Assembly: GCA_008694505.1 (NCBI GenBank)
Contig: VZDJ01000219.1
Location: 9,279,089-9,343,088 of the forward strand
Length of the DNA: 64,000 nt
From: Cyanoderma ruficeps
Lineage: Eukaryota > Chordata > Aves > Passeriformes > Timaliidae
Direction of reading: 5' to 3'
Shown: one piece after another, positions 25,753 through 38,900 of the stretch
How the letters are laid out: each line of letters begins with the position of its first letter
Numbering within the stretch: the first letter of the stretch is position 1
Position numbers and translations under genes: made by a program
Notes under the pieces: generated by a model
Told to the model about the DNA's origin: nothing
What the model saw: only the letters and a program-made list of their open reading frames with translations
Databases searched by the model: none

Positions 25753-28358
25753 AGCGATCCCATATTCTCCCAGATGGATGGAGCCACTGCAAGCCTCTGA
25801 TATTCCCTATTCTCAAGATTCTATCAAGAACTTCTCTACTCAAGGTCTGTACCCTAGCAGGGAGATTGTAGCAACGGGACCACAGGAGCTGTTTTCAAAC
25901 AACAGCTGGGGAGAGGAACTGGACTATCTCCAGCTGACGGAAGCACAGACCAACCGCAAATTCACCAGCAAACAATAGCCAGCAAGAGGGAGGGGTTTCC
26001 ACAGCATTCCAGGCCATCACTGGGGACAGGGTGGGTTTTCCTGGAGTGAAGGCACAGACCAATTTCTGCAAGGCACTGCTGGAACAGAGAGGTCACCCTG
26101 GGGACCAGAGACCAAGTCACTGATCCCAGTCTTGGTTTGTTGTGGTTTTTTTTTTCCTTAAGAGTTCTGACAGGTGAGATTTACAGTGAAAAATCTCATT
26201 TCAATAAAAACATGAGGGGAGGAGAGAGGGGACCATACACCAGCACCTAACGGTGGTTAGCTACACAAAGAAAACATGGACTACCACAAACGCTAGCAGA
26301 AACCACCAAACCACCAGAAAACACTTCCCTCTTTGCCAGTCAACAGTTCCTAAGATGATCTGACAGTATTTCACAGCCCTGAGGACCAGGCTCAGACTGT
26401 GGCTCCCCGGCTGCAGCTCCCTGGCTCCATGCCCAGCCACTGTCAGAGATTGCCAGACGGGCACCCGTGGGCGTCGCTGGTTCCACGCGGGACACCAAGA
26501 CCTTTAGGTAGCAAATTTTTATGGCAACTCAGCAAAAGCAGAGAATGAGAGTGTGGGTGGGCAGGGGAGGCTCACGGGCAAAGATGAAAGCAGAGTGGTG
26601 TTTAAATAGCTGTGCTGTGGCTTGGGAGTGAGCTGGAGCTGTCACTGCTGTCACCCAGAACAACACGCACCGCTGCCACAGCCATCACTGTACCAGCCGT
26701 ACAAAAGTGGCAGAAGGATGTGATTCCTACTTCAAAATTACTGAACACTGAAGATACCAAGGCTGTGAAGCTTGTGCAGGAGGGGCTGACACTGCTGGGG
26801 GTTTGCTCTGGTCAATGACCCCAGGGTGGGGAGCAGCCTCCCAGAGCTGCAGGCTTGGCAGCCCTTCAATTCCCACCCTGCGAAGGCCCAGCCCTAGGGA
26901 GAAGGGGGTTTTCCTTACTCCAGTGCACAATATTCACAGGAAGCCTCCTCCGCAGCAGGATCACAGGAGGTGAAAGCAAATCCCTGCAGGCTGCCAGCAT
27001 AATTTTCCCATGACTGGGGCTGCTGGGTCCCCAGCATGCCTCCTCAGATGGAAAGCAAAAGCCACTCAGATAGACACCATGAAATGATTTCTTTTTGTTT
27101 GTTTGATCATATTACTGGAAAACACTGTAGCCCCCAGACTGGTTTTCTTCTACAGGGCTCCAGCAGCTTCCCATACAAGGGACAACAATTCCTGGACTGC
27201 TGGACTGGTCTCATTTGCAGGAAAGCAAAAGCAGAGATGGCCTTAGGAGGCATTAATAATGAGACTTTTTGGGCACTGCAGTCCACTGAGCTGGGAGTAA
27301 TAAAAGAAGAGGAAAGCAGGCATTGCAAGGCTGAGGTCTCAAAGGGGAAGGTCTGAACCTCCACTTGCAGAGTGTTCCTTTCCAGCCAGTTTAGCTACAA
27401 AGAGAGGGTGGGAGAGGCAAGAACCCTACCCGAAACACAGCAGCTATTAAAGATGTCCCCTAGCAGGAAAGCCCACTCCCGCCTGAAAAACCCACCTCCC
27501 GAGGAGGCTTCACAAAACAACCTGCTTCTGATGAGGCTGCTCACAAAGAAAATAAAGCATTTCCCAGGTTTACAAACACAGGTAACCACGCAGAGCTGCA
27601 GAGTTTCTTGGGATGGGCCCGAGCTTCATTGCAGGCAGGACAAGCAGCCAGGCATGGTGGCGGTGCTCTAGTGGCAGCACAGGGGGGAGGATTTATGCAA
27701 GACCCTGTCTTCTGCTGCAAAGACATCTGGCTCTTCCTGCCTGCTCCACTTCTCCCTGCAGAGCTCAGCAGCATCATGGCTGCTTGTCACAGCACTCCAA
27801 GGCAGAACAAGGCACAGCCACCCCTTTCCTTGTAGCCTTTTTCTTGCTTCCAAGCCACTCCTGTCCAACTCGGTGTGCTTCAGCAGGCAACAACCAAGCC
27901 GGCAGCAGATAGTGGCACCACAAAGCCACACCAGCGAAGTGCCACCCAAAGTGTAAGAACTGCCGCTTTAAAACAAAATCTGCAATGCCACAAGAGTAGA
28001 TGGTTCAGTTTCCTCCACCCAAGAGAGTTTTGTACCAGCTGCTGGCAAACAACAACCCACAGCCCCGTGCTAAATAGGTCTGCCTGGTGTAGATCGGGCC
28101 GAGAGGGCGTCGTGGGATTACTTGCAGAACAAGGAACAATGCCAAAGGCAGCAAAAAGGCTCTCCTGTTTTCTTCTTGCTTACTTCACCTCACCACAGAG
28201 ACAGCTCTCAAGGACTGGTTGGAGCCTTCTTGTCTCCAGAACTCATCCCAGTGCCCAGAGTCCAGTCTCTGGAATGCTTCAGCTGACAGTGCTCTCCATG
28301 AAATGTGCACTCCAAAAGAGCTTGTGCCAGCAGAACAGCTCCCATTCCTCCAAGTGGT

Positions 28359-28420
28359 GGAAATAACCCATCCAAGTGATGGGAATAACCCATCCAAGTG
28401 ATAGGAATAACCAGCTCAAG
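28359..28420. repeat. 22-bp tandem repeat
   Basis: Two near-identical 22-bp copies (28359-28380, 28381-28402), core GGAATAACCCATCCAAGTGAT, plus a degenerate third copy. Confidence 0.85.
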
Positions 28421-29502
28421 AGAAAAGGCTGCATTTGACTTCTTGATACAGGGGGCAACCTGTGTGCCAGGGACACAGACACAGGATATCCAGATCTCTG
28501 AGAGGATGTGGATCCCCATGAGTTCCATCTGGAGCTATTCTCACCCAAAAGCAGCAGTGGCGGGCAGCATCTTTTCTAATTTTTTCTCTCTCTGCCCTCC
28601 GTGAGGATCTTAGCATGGAATTGAGGGAGGGAAAAGAGGGAGACAAGCTGTACCTCCCTCCCAAAAGAGGAGGATGCTGCAATCCCTGCTCCAGCTATTC
28701 CAGCCTCTGGATCAGCATCCGATGCGGACACACACGTTGGGCCAGTGGCAAAGAGTCAAAGGGAAAGGAAAACAGCACGGACAGGAGGGTCCTTGAGGCC
28801 ACGGCCGCCGCACCCGGAGGGAGCCGGCGCTGCCCGGGGGGGATCGCAAACCGGGGCCAGTCGGGAGGCAGATGCGTGGGCCCGGGGAAACGCCGGGGTT
28901 GTGCAAGGCGGGGCGAGGGAGGAGCGGGGCCGCCACGGGGCATCAGCACCGCCCGGGGGGCCGCAGGACCCTCACCCGCACCCCGCCGAGCCTCCTCCTC
29001 TCCCGCGGGCACCGCCGGGAACACAGACACCCAGCCTGTTCCCCGCGGGGGGCGGCGGCAGCCCCCGCCCTGGCCGGGAGAGGGGAAACTGAGGCACGGC
29101 ACGATCAGCGCGACAGCCCGCGACATCGGGCGGCTCCGGGACAAATCCCCGGGGGACGGCGCGGCCCTGGCCCCCTTCGGGGTCTCACCCCGACCACCCG
29201 AGCGGCCCGAGAGCCCCCGAACCGGCCAGATATGGGCAACACGCAGCCCCGATCCCGGCACTTCCCACCGGCCCGGGCCCCTTTCGCTGGGGCGGCGCGA
29301 CCCCGGTGCCCGGTAAGACCCCGGTGCCCGGGCAAGGCTCCTGTCCGCGAGGGCGGCAGGGCCCCGCAGCGCTCCGAGCTCACCTGCCGTGCGCCCCACG
29401 GCGGGGCCGCCGCCGGGATCGGGGCCGGGATCGGGGCCGGGATCGGGGTCTCGGTCCGGGTCCCTCCGCTCCGCCACCAGCACCGGGGCTAGTTCCGCCC
29501 CC

Positions 29503-29513
29503 GGGAAATTCCC
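29503..29513. promoter_or_regulatory. NF-kB site, palindromic
   Basis: GGGAAATTCCC is a perfect match to the consensus GGGRNNYYCC on both strands. TNIP1 is known in mammals to be induced by NF-kB as a feedback inhibitor, so the position is biologically sensible. Confidence 0.7.
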
Positions 29514-29558
29514 AGCCTGATGGACAGGCGACGCAGCCAATCGGCGCGCGGTGGGTGA

Positions 29559-29565
29559 TATAAAG
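29559..29565 (+). promoter_or_regulatory. TATA box pointing away from TNIP1
   Basis: TATAAAG on the plus strand, with a CCAAT motif at 29537-29541. It faces away from TNIP1 and would start a plus-strand transcript near 29590. Confidence 0.5.
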
Positions 29566-29589
29566 GAGAGGGCGGGGAGGTGGTGGGGA

Positions 29590-30215
29590 AGGTGCCCGTC
29601 ATGGCGGAGTCACCGTGTGTTCCCTGTGTCTCCTGGGGGTTTCCCGGGACTGCACGGAGGTCTTGCCCGGCTTTGCGGGGAAGCATCAGCCGGCCTGCGT
29701 CTTCTTCCTGCGGGCGGTTGTGCTCGTAGGGGAGCGGCGAGGCCGAGCCCTGCAGCGACTCCCCCGGCTTGTACAGACACAAAATGGCGGGGCCGAGGGG
29801 GGCTCCTCGTGTACCCCCGGCATGGAGGAGCAATGGCTGAGGGGAGGCTGTGTTGAAACTCTCTGGTAGCCTCGGCCCCGGGAAGGAGGAGGGTGATGCT
29901 GCCAGCCGGCCGAGGCTGACGTTCCTCTGAGGCAGGGAGAATTCCCCGCCGAGCCTGCACGTTAATGTTAAATGAGGAAATTCCACCCTCTAACCGGAGC
30001 GTGTATTCCAGGGATCCTTTTCCTCTGTGCTGCTGCTGGAATTGTGCCGTGGTGAACCACCAAAATCAGACAGAGGAGCACCAAGCAAGGGTTCACTCTG
30101 CTCTTTGAGACTTGCTCAACAGCTACCTGATTTTCTTTCTTCTGTTGGTTTTGCCACAAAGAGAAGGTGGTGGGTTTTTATTAAGTACATGTGTAAATAA
30201 AAGCAACGAACCATG
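29590..30215 (+). ncRNA. Possible divergent transcript from the TNIP1 promoter
   Basis: Downstream of the plus-strand TATA box lies GC-rich sequence that turns AT-rich, ending in AATAAA at 30196-30201. Open frames in it (for example one starting ATGGCGGAG at 29600) are short and unlike any family I know. The kappaB motif GGGGTTTCCC sits at 29636-29645. A promoter-derived non-coding RNA is the simplest reading, but there is no transcription evidence. Confidence 0.3.
29636..29645 (+). promoter_or_regulatory. Second NF-kB-like site
   Basis: GGGGTTTCCC fits GGGRNYYYCC. It is 123 bp from the first site. Weaker kappaB-like sequences follow near 29935-29947 and 29976-29984. Confidence 0.5.
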
Positions 30216-33200
30216 AGCGAAGAAATCCCACTGCAAGCAGCTGTGTTGCTCTTTGCCTGTACTCCAGAAATGTCCTCCTTAGGTGACCTGGTGCTGGGTC
30301 CATCAAGGTCCTTCACTGCAGATCAAACTCTTTCCAGCTGCCCCAGTCCTGGCTTCTTACTCAGCTGTATTCACACAGCTCCACCACTTCTTGGGAATTT
30401 GATATTTTGGGTTGTAAAAATTAAGACCCCAGAAACTTGTTTTCCTGACTGTCCTTCACTGGCAGCAGGATGTCACCCTGGCAGCCTGGCTGGGTTAGGA
30501 GAACTCAGGACTGGTGGGACTCTGATATGTTCTTTGTGCTCATGTCTGATGTCTCAGCTGGAGATGAGACGGCAGGACCCCACACATACCCAGTATCTTC
30601 TTTTTTGTTTCCTGAAAGTCTTGTTTTACCCCAAGGAGAGGCCCAGTGCTGTTCTGTAAACCCTCAGAAAACCTGTCTTCAAAGCTAAATGCAGTCCCAC
30701 AGAACCAGAAAACACCTTGTTTATAAATTAATGCCTCAGCCTGCATGAAATAATGAAACCCTGCTTATTTCTGTAAGGAGCTAAAGGGGTGTTTGGTTTT
30801 GCAGCACCCCAAAAGCTGCCTGCCTTCCCCTCACTCCATCCCAGGCACTCTCACACCGAAAAAAATCATCGCATTACTCACCAGGCTGGGTCCTGGAGGG
30901 GCTGGGGGGGAGTGAGAGCCCTTCAGAGCAGGAGCTCTGTGCCTGCAATCCCCCAATTGCAGGAAGGCTGGCCCAGCTGAGCTTACTTTTAGGCATGGAG
31001 AAGGGGAATTCCCCATGATGGAGGTCCCAGACAGCCTCTGTGTGGTTTTGATATGGAGCCAGGCACCACTTAAAGGGCTCTCCTGTGCCGTTCCTCCCAG
31101 GGGCCCATTGTGTCAGGTATTAGTCAGCAAAAAGGGGAGGGGGGGAGCTGTCGTGGAGGTTGTGATTCACTTTTGGACAACTGGAGAGCCTCGTTACATC
31201 ATTTTCCTTGCCTGGTTTCTGGGCAACTTCATTGGGATTGCAAACATGTGCTTTTCCTCAGAGAAACTGCTGCAACTGGCAAGAGGCGTTGTTGTTCCTT
31301 GTCCATGTCTGGACTCAGAACAGGATGCATCTTCCTGGGGGAGCAGGGAAGAGCTGGGTCTGTTGATGGAGGTGGACAGGTGATGTTTTTCCTGGGTTGC
31401 AAAGAATCCCTGGAAACCATCCACCAGGAGAACTGGGAGTCAGAACCAAGGCTGGAGCCAGCTGGTACTGGAAGAAACACCAAGGCTTTAAATGTTTCTA
31501 TTTTATAGAAGCTGATTCCAGCTCCCCAGCTCCTCGCCTGGAGGTACAGTGGTACCTGGCAAGGTGTTTGGTCTATGCTTGCCAGGTGTGAACTGCAAGC
31601 CCTGAAGAGGGCCCAGCTTTAGTCCATCTGGTTTGGATGGCAGGAGTGTGAGGGTGAGAGGTGAGAAGCTGTGGGTCTGGGGTCTGTCTGCACCTGGGAA
31701 CCACTGGATGGCACACCCTCACTCAGTGCCTCTCCACCTCTCCAGCCAGCTGCTCTTCGTGCTTTTACCTGAGGTTGCCAGCTCAGGCTGGCCCAAACGC
31801 CAGCATGAATTTCACTATGAAAATGAAAGGCTTTTGGTCCTGCTGGTCCTTCCTCATTCCTTTGGTCCCACCATGCTCCCAGGGGAGAAAACTCCTCTGA
31901 TGGCAGCTGTGGTTTATGAGGACGCCTTGTGTGGCTGGGAGGGTGTGTTCACAGCTGACACGTTGACACACTATAGGGGTTTTTTTTTGGCACAGAGAGT
32001 TGGGTTCAGCACCTTCAGTTGGAGGTTACTTATATGAACATAACCTGATTGCTGCTGTGCTGTGGAAAACGGGCTGAGAAGGAGCACAGGCTGTGGATGA
32101 AGGGGTGGTGGAACTCTCCTGTCCTCAAGTCCTGCTTGTCCCAGATCAGCTCTGGCTTCCTTCAAGTTGGTCCCATTCGGGAGTGAGCAGGGTGGGCCCA
32201 GTGGTGTGAATTCAAAGTGGCATTGGCTCAACAGCTCTCATTGCCCCAAAAATCCCCCTGCCCTCTGTGCTGCTGGGCAAACAGAGCTCACTTGTACCCT
32301 GATGGGGCAATGGGGCCAGCCAGGACCTGGCTGTCATGGATGGCTGTGCCTGGAGCTGGCCCTGAAGCAAGATGGGAGCAGAGCAGGCAGCAGATGCAGC
32401 TGTTTGGCACAGCATTCCAGGGTCACTCGTGGGCTCAGCTCTGCCGGGGGCTGCCAATGGATCCCTCTTGGCACCAGCAGCTGAGACCTGCTGTTCGTGC
32501 TGTGCTGCTCGGATGCATCCTGGTGCTTCGGCAGCGAAAGGAAGCAGAAGGCCAACAGTGACGCTGTGAGAGTGGGGAGGAAGCTCTGGCTGCAGGAGGG
32601 GATTTCCAGAACATTGTGATCTGCTGCTTATGCAAATCAGAAACTCAAATTAACCTGGCAGGATGGGAGGGCTCTGGGATGGAGGGCACGGGAGAGGCAG
32701 GGGAGGGAGCCTGGGATAGTCGGCTGCTGGGACGGCAAAAGGGAGTGAGAAGGGATCAAGATAGGAGAGAAGGGAGGTATTGGGGAGCGTTCCTATTCCA
32801 CCACGCCTCTGCAGTACCCTGCCTTCACAGGGGGTTGGATCACACCCCGGCTTTCCAGGGATACTGGGCTGCACTCACTTTGCTGAGTTTACCCTCTCAC
32901 TGAATAAGGGCTCCCTTCTTCCTCTACGTCTGGCATGTGAGGCTGGACTCAGTGTCACCCATTTCACAGGAGATCACCACGTCCTGCCATCCTCTCCCTC
33001 CTCCACAGTCAGCAGGGGATGGGTTGTGGTGGGACCTGGTGCAGTCTCATAGTGAGGCCAAAACCTGTGGGAACCAAGTCTGGGATTGCTCAGAGGATTT
33101 CCTTGCTGTAAGCTTTGAATCATTTGGAGTCTCAATGTACAAACCCATCAATAGGCACAGAGGGGATTTTCCCCTCTTCCTCTCTCTCCAGGCTGTGTCT

Positions 33201-35690
33201 CATCCAGTTGCAATGCCTGAGAACAGGGCTCAGCAGCAGTCATCATGTCCTGTAGAGCTGCTCCAGACATTTGGGAAGAGTCCTGGAGAGCTCAGCTGTT
33301 TCCCCAGCCCCAGCTCGCTACCTCCCAAGACTGAAGGCTGGGTTTCCCTCCTCAGAGGAAGGGGAGGACGGCAGGTGGGATGGAAGAGGCTTGCATTGTG
33401 TTAGGGATTAAGGCCAACATCCCATCTGCCTTTGTGGCTCCTCCTCTCCAGGGGCTGGCAGCAAAGAGGATCTGCAGTGGCTGACTCAGAGTAGAGGTCC
33501 GGCCCTCTCTGCACAGCAAATATGGGCTCCTGGGGTTTTCTGGATGTTGCAACCTATGAAATCTGGCCTTGGCTTTGCCTGGAAGTGAGCCCTTGCCCCC
33601 GACATTGCTGGTCAACGTGCAGAGTGTAAATCCCAGACTCTTCCTTGCAGTAGCCCTGAAAGCTAAAGCGTGGATCGCCAGCATGGACCTGCCTCCAGCC
33701 CTTACCCTCCTTGTAGCCTTGCTAATTTTCCCCCCTTCCTTTCCTAGCCTTCCTTGAAATGCTCACCTCCTAGTTGATCACAGAGGTTAGGCATGAGATT
33801 TCTCACTGACTGCTCTCAGATTGAGTGGGTTGGAGCCAGTGGAAGGAGCAGAGGTGTTCCTGGACAGTGGTGCTTTGAAGTGTATTTTCTCTGGAGACAG
33901 GGGTGCTACAGGGATAGAGATGAAGCTGCTTTTTGAGTGAGTTCCAGAGGCCATGCTAGTGCTTCCCAAGATCTCATCACCCTCCTGGCATTGCCTTAGG
34001 ATAGATAGCTCTGCTGAGCTCAGACCAGTTTGTGGTTATTTGTAGGGCAGACCCAACCCCAGCATGAGGAAGGTGCTGAAATAACCTGTGCCCAAATGTG
34101 GTACTGACTGTGCCAAGTGTTTCCAGCAGGTGCCAGGGAAATTGCTGGCCTTGGGACCAGTGTGCTCTGGTCAGCCAGTCTTCCTGGTGGTGGCATCCCC
34201 CTGAGCTGGGCTGGGGACTGACCCTGAAGGGCTGACTTGTGGTCCTGTGCCACTCCAAGACATCCAGGCTGTGAGTGGTGAAATCCCTGGCTATTGACCT
34301 ACAGCAATCATGGTACAGCCAGAAAATTCACTGTAGTGTTTACACCTGTGCCCAGGGAACACCCCCCCTGTACAAACCCCTCGAGCATCTGTTTTGGCAA
34401 CAAGAATGAAGCAGATGATGGCTCACATGTCGTGGCCCTGTGCTAATGCTGAGCAGAGTTTCCCCCTGCTCTGGAGGAACAGGGCTCTGCTGCCCCAAAT
34501 GTGGCTCTCCCAGAGGTGATAGGCTGTCATCCAAGCCACAAAACTTCCTTGGGCCTTCCTTGCTCCTGAGCCCTGTTCCCAGCTGCAGGGAGGTGGCCAG
34601 CTCTGCTCCCTGCAGTCTCTGTGCCACCCTCGTCTCCAGAAGCCTCTGCTGCAAAGCTCAGAGCTGCAGTACAGAGCTGCAGGAAGAGACTGGCAGATGA
34701 AGACTGGGGTTACATCCTCCCTTCAAAACAACTTCTGCAGCTGCTCAGAGTCTTTGCAGCAGGTTCCTGGCCAAGCAGGTGACCCCCAGGCTGCTGCAGG
34801 CGTGGGGTATGTTCAGCCCCCGAGATGCTGTCTGAATAGGGATGCCCAGTCCTACCTACATACAAGGGCTAGACAGAGGAACCCAAATCTCTGTGGGGAG
34901 TATGGAGAGGGTGAAAAAGCTTCAACCAGACTGTCTGCCCCCAAGAAAGGTTATTTTGTTACAAGGGGATGTTTTACAGGAAGGCATCAAGGGAATTTTT
35001 AGTGGGATAATACCCAGCTGAGTTGTTTCAGCTTCCCTGGTTTGTCTCTACATGTTGCTGCTTCTTGACCTCAGCTGGTTTTGAAGTGTTGTAATAATAT
35101 TGTTATTATTCCTAACACTGCTTTGATATTTTGAAGGTGAAGCTTTCCTCACCCAGCTGTTCTGAGGAAGACTAGGGTATTCACAACATTTTGTTCTGGC
35201 TTGGAAACAATTGAAAGTGCTGGAATTTCCCCCTTTTGGAAATTCCAGTTCTTTTCTCCTGAGTGTTGGGGGAAGTGCAAACAAACTGTTTGGGGGTGTA
35301 GCCTCTATGGCATGTGCCTTTCGACTGCTGCTTCAGCAGCTTGAAAGCACAGGAAACCGCGTGCGAGGACGGGTGGATGCCATCAAGTCTGATTTGTATC
35401 TCTGGTTTATGAAAGCATCATCCACACAACGGCATGAACCCTGCCGGGGATTTTCAGAGGCATGAAGTGAAGCCCTTGGTGAAGTCCCTGCACTGCTGCC
35501 AGCCCTACATGCATTTTCAGCCCCTTTCTCAGCAAAAGCGTTGTTCAGAGAGGTTTTGTGGTGTCTTCAGGGCCCTCCTTAGTGCTGGGGCTGGGTCCTT
35601 ACCCGAGTTTGCCTACAGGAGCAAGGAGACACCAAGGCTTCTCAGTCCCACCCAAGCCTGCCCCAAAAAGGCAACTGCTCTTGCCCCAGG
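30216..35690. other. Intergenic region TNIP1-ANXA6, no gene seen
   Basis: Roughly 5.5 kb with no recognisable exon, RNA gene or repeat family. A perfect 11-bp inverted repeat with kappaB-like halves lies at 35220-35248. The longer open frames (such as 31015-31383) lack homology and codon character. Confidence 0.5.
35220..35248. repeat. Perfect inverted repeat CTGGAATTTCC / GGAAATTCCAG
   Basis: Eleven-base arms (35220-35230 and 35238-35248) around CCCTTTT. Each arm contains GGAAATTCC, a near-consensus kappaB half, in opposite orientation. Confidence 0.85.
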
Positions 35691-35707
35691 GTCAGCAACA
35701 GTGAGGT

Positions 35708-35713
35708 TTTATT
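35708..35713 (-). terminator. ANXA6: Polyadenylation signal of ANXA6
   Basis: AATAAA on the minus strand about 280 bases after the ANXA6 stop codon. Confidence 0.75.
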
Positions 35714-35989
35714 TATCAGATTTAAATTGTCTTTTCCATCTGGGTAAATTCCTTGGTTTAGTGGCATGTTCGGGTATGAATTATTTTGCTTCAAGACAGA
35801 CGATCTCCCTACCCAGACCCCTCTGCTCCCCTCCCCGAGACTCCCCCGCTTGCAATGTGGTGCTGCTTTCCAGTGCAAAGTGAGTTGTTCTCTGGAGGAG
35901 ACTGAGAGTCCCCTGAAGCCCCCGAAGCTGCAATGACATCAAGGCAGTGGCCGTGTGCTGGCTCAGACACAAAGGGCCCCAGCTGCCAC

Positions 35990-38900
35990 CTAGTCCTCCC
36001 CGCCACACAGGGCCAGCAGAGCCTTGCGGTAGTCGCCAGACGTGTCCTTCTGCAAGAGGGAAAGCCATGTCAGAGAACCGACCCTGAGGAAGCCTAGTTC
36101 AAAGTGCTGGGCACAGGGAAAGCACAGCTCCATGTCCTGGACACCCTGCAGGTATCCCTGCAGCAGCGGAAGATGCCAGCACATCCGCTCCACAGCCAGA
36201 CCAGCCAACACTGGGGCTGCTGGGGGCAGGTTCCCCCTCCCCAGGTGATGCTCAGCCCTTGTGCTGCTCATGGCTCAGGTCCTCTCAGGGCCAGGGCTCT
36301 GCCAGACAAGGTGGTGAGCCAGGAAGGGATGCCCCTGTCCTCTCACCTCAATCATGTGGTGCAGTGATTTGTCAAACAGGTCCACGAACTCGCCCCGGAT
36401 GTTGAATAGGTCAATCTCGCTCCGAGAAATCATGATCCGGGTCAGGGTCCTCTCATCTGTGCCAGCACCCTGCAAGGGGGAGTTTGAACAAAAAGCCCTG
36501 CAGGGACTGTGGCTCACAAATGCTCCTGGCATCTCCAGCACAGTCCAAGCTGGGCACCAGGCCCACAGAAGGGCCACAAAAATGAGGCTGGAACACCTCT
36601 CCTGTGAGGAAAGGCTGAAGGAGCTGGGGTTGTTCAGCCTGAAGAAGACAATGCTCTGGAGAAACCTTACTGCAGACTTTTAATATTAAAAGGGACTTTA
36701 GAAAGATGTGGACAATTTTTTTAGCAGGGTCTGTAGTGATAGGACAAGGGGTGACAGTTTTAAGAGAAAATTCAGATTAGTTACAAGGAAGAAATTTTTT
36801 ACTATGAGGGTGGTGGACCTGGCACAAGTTGCCCAGAAAGGTGGTGGATGTTCCCTCTGTAGAAACATTCACAGCCAGGTTGGATGGGGCCTTAAGCACT
36901 CTTGAAGATATCCCTGCTTATTGCAGGGAATTGGACTAGATGACCTTTAAGGGTCCCTTCCAACCCTAACTGTTGTATGATCTCTCCTTGGACATATGCT
37001 GGACTTGCTGCCAGCAAGACATCAGCCTGACACATCTCCTGATAACCCCAGGTCTTGGTTTGAGCTCAGCCCTCCCTAGGGGACAGCCAGAGGACAAAGC
37101 CCATCCCTTTCAGGGAATTAAAGCAGTCCCAAAGCATCCCAGCACAGCCTTCTCCCATAGCCCAGCCCCAGGAGGGTCTGTCCTCACCTTCATGGACTTG
37201 TAGAGCTTGTCAGCGAAGAAAGCCGGCTTGTTCTTCACACTCCGGACTGCAACACACAGAGGGGACAGAAAGTGGGTTCATGGCACCCAGGGGACACGTC
37301 ACAGCAAGGAGCTGTGGCACCACTGTCTCAGCCACTAACCCTCCTCAGTACAAGGGTGCAAGCCTGGCCCTCTCTAGGGACTCTCTAAGTGCCCCAACCC
37401 CATGCCCCACTAGGAGTCTCCAAGGGCCAACAGCAGCAGATTCCAACAGGAATCGGCCACACTGCTTTGGCAGAGACAGCTGAAGGGGCTGCCTGCCCTG
37501 CACAGAGCCCAGTCCAGAGGGAGCACTGACCGATGGCCACGAAGGCGTCCCTCACATCTCCCGACATCCGCTTCTTGATGGCGTGCTCCACGTCGTGGTT
37601 GGTCATTTTGATGAACTCCTGGAACACTGGGGATGGGGGAGAGGAAAGGGTCACTGCTGAGCTGTTCCACCCCTCAGCACCTGGGAGACTCGAGCCTCAG
37701 CTGTGGAGACTTCTGGAGCAGGTGGAACCAGAGCAGGCTTGGGTGACTTCAACAAGGCACCTCAAATGCCAGGCCATACCACTTCTTCCCGCTGCCTCAT
37801 CCCCACCACAGCTGAGGAGACGGGACTCAACGTCAGCCTTGAGGGGGCCCCCATCTCCCATCCAGCCCAAATCCAAGCACTTGTGTTGCAGCTGATGGAG
37901 AAATGTGATCCTACCTCTGCGGAGGTGGGGGTAGCTGCGGGTGCAGAGGATGCTGAGGAATCGGGTCTCCAGGGAGTCGCTGGAGTCATTGCTGGAGACA
38001 TCAGCAAGTTTCTGGGAAAGAACAAAGAGTGAAGAGAGATGGACATAGGAGAGGGGGACACAGGTGTCAAACAGCTTTTCTTGGGACAGCCAGTCCTGAC
38101 TGGGAACCCTTTTGTAAAGACCATAGCCTTTTATGAGCAGGAAAATAGCAGGGGATTTCTTCCATCTAAAAAAGCCATTTCTTCTGCACAGATGTGAAGC
38201 TGCACACTCACAGATTATCTCAAAGAAAAGATGTTTTCCAGTTTTTATGGAAAAAGCTCTGCAATGCTCATGGTTAAGACTTTTTGTCCTTTATGGAGGA
38301 CGTTTCAGGGGTGACCAACACCACCTGAAGAGGAAATTCAGGGCTGCCAGACACAGAAGCCACCCTGGGCCACAGCAGTGCTGCCCATGAAGGAAACAGC
38401 TGCCATTCCTCTGTGGGCATCAGTGGGAGGCTGTGCTCACCTCATCCATTAGGCAGGAGAAAGTCACCCCTTCCCCAATTCCCACTTTTGGGGAGCCAGG
38501 GAAGCCAGCCCTGAGTCCCACACTGCCTGGAACAGGGATCCCGCATGCAGGCAGTGGGCAGGTTTGGTCCCCAAGGGCAGGGCAGGTGGCTTTCTCCCTC
38601 TCCTGCCCCATGCTGCAGGGAAGTACCCTCATTGCAGGTCCCATCTGTCCCCTTGTCCCCTATCCTGATGCAAGGACACCAGAGTCCTAATCAGTGAGCA
38701 CAGTGCACGTGGTCAGAAAGGCCTGGCTTGTGGGGCTGCAATTCCCAGCCCTGCACCCCAGGACTGCAGCATCCCTTCAAACAAGCAGAAGGGTAAGGAA
38801 CAAAAGGGCAGGCACTCACCAGGGTCTCAGCAACAACCTGGTGGAAAGAGAGAGACAGGAAGACAACAGGGTCAGAAGGTGCTTCTCAACCTTTATTCTT

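Larger units (their letters stand above)
22932..29383 (-). other. TNIP1: TNIP1 first intron(s) / 5' region
   Basis: A 6.4-kb stretch between the first coding exon and the CpG-island exon. It contains a CR1 fragment, an ERV LTR with adjoining internal sequence and a 22-bp tandem repeat, described separately. No other exon could be recognised; a second 5' UTR exon segment probably ends just upstream of 22931 (candidate acceptor in GAACAGCAG). Confidence 0.55.
28790..29600 (-). promoter_or_regulatory. TNIP1: CpG island: TNIP1 promoter and first exon
   Basis: Very GC- and CpG-rich block. On the minus strand a strong donor (CGGCAG followed by GTGAGC) ends a presumed non-coding first exon at 29384. 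The island includes three 12-bp copies of the GGGATCGGGGCC unit (29417-29453). A perfect kappaB site lies about 120 bp upstream of that donor. Confidence 0.7.

Noticed and set aside
28695..29540. 281-codon minus-strand open frame
   Set aside because: Pro/Gly/Arg-rich translation of the TNIP1 CpG island with simple repeats; no homology.
31015..31383. 122-codon plus-strand frame with a hydrophobic stretch
   Set aside because: No homology, no promoter or splice context and ordinary intergenic composition.
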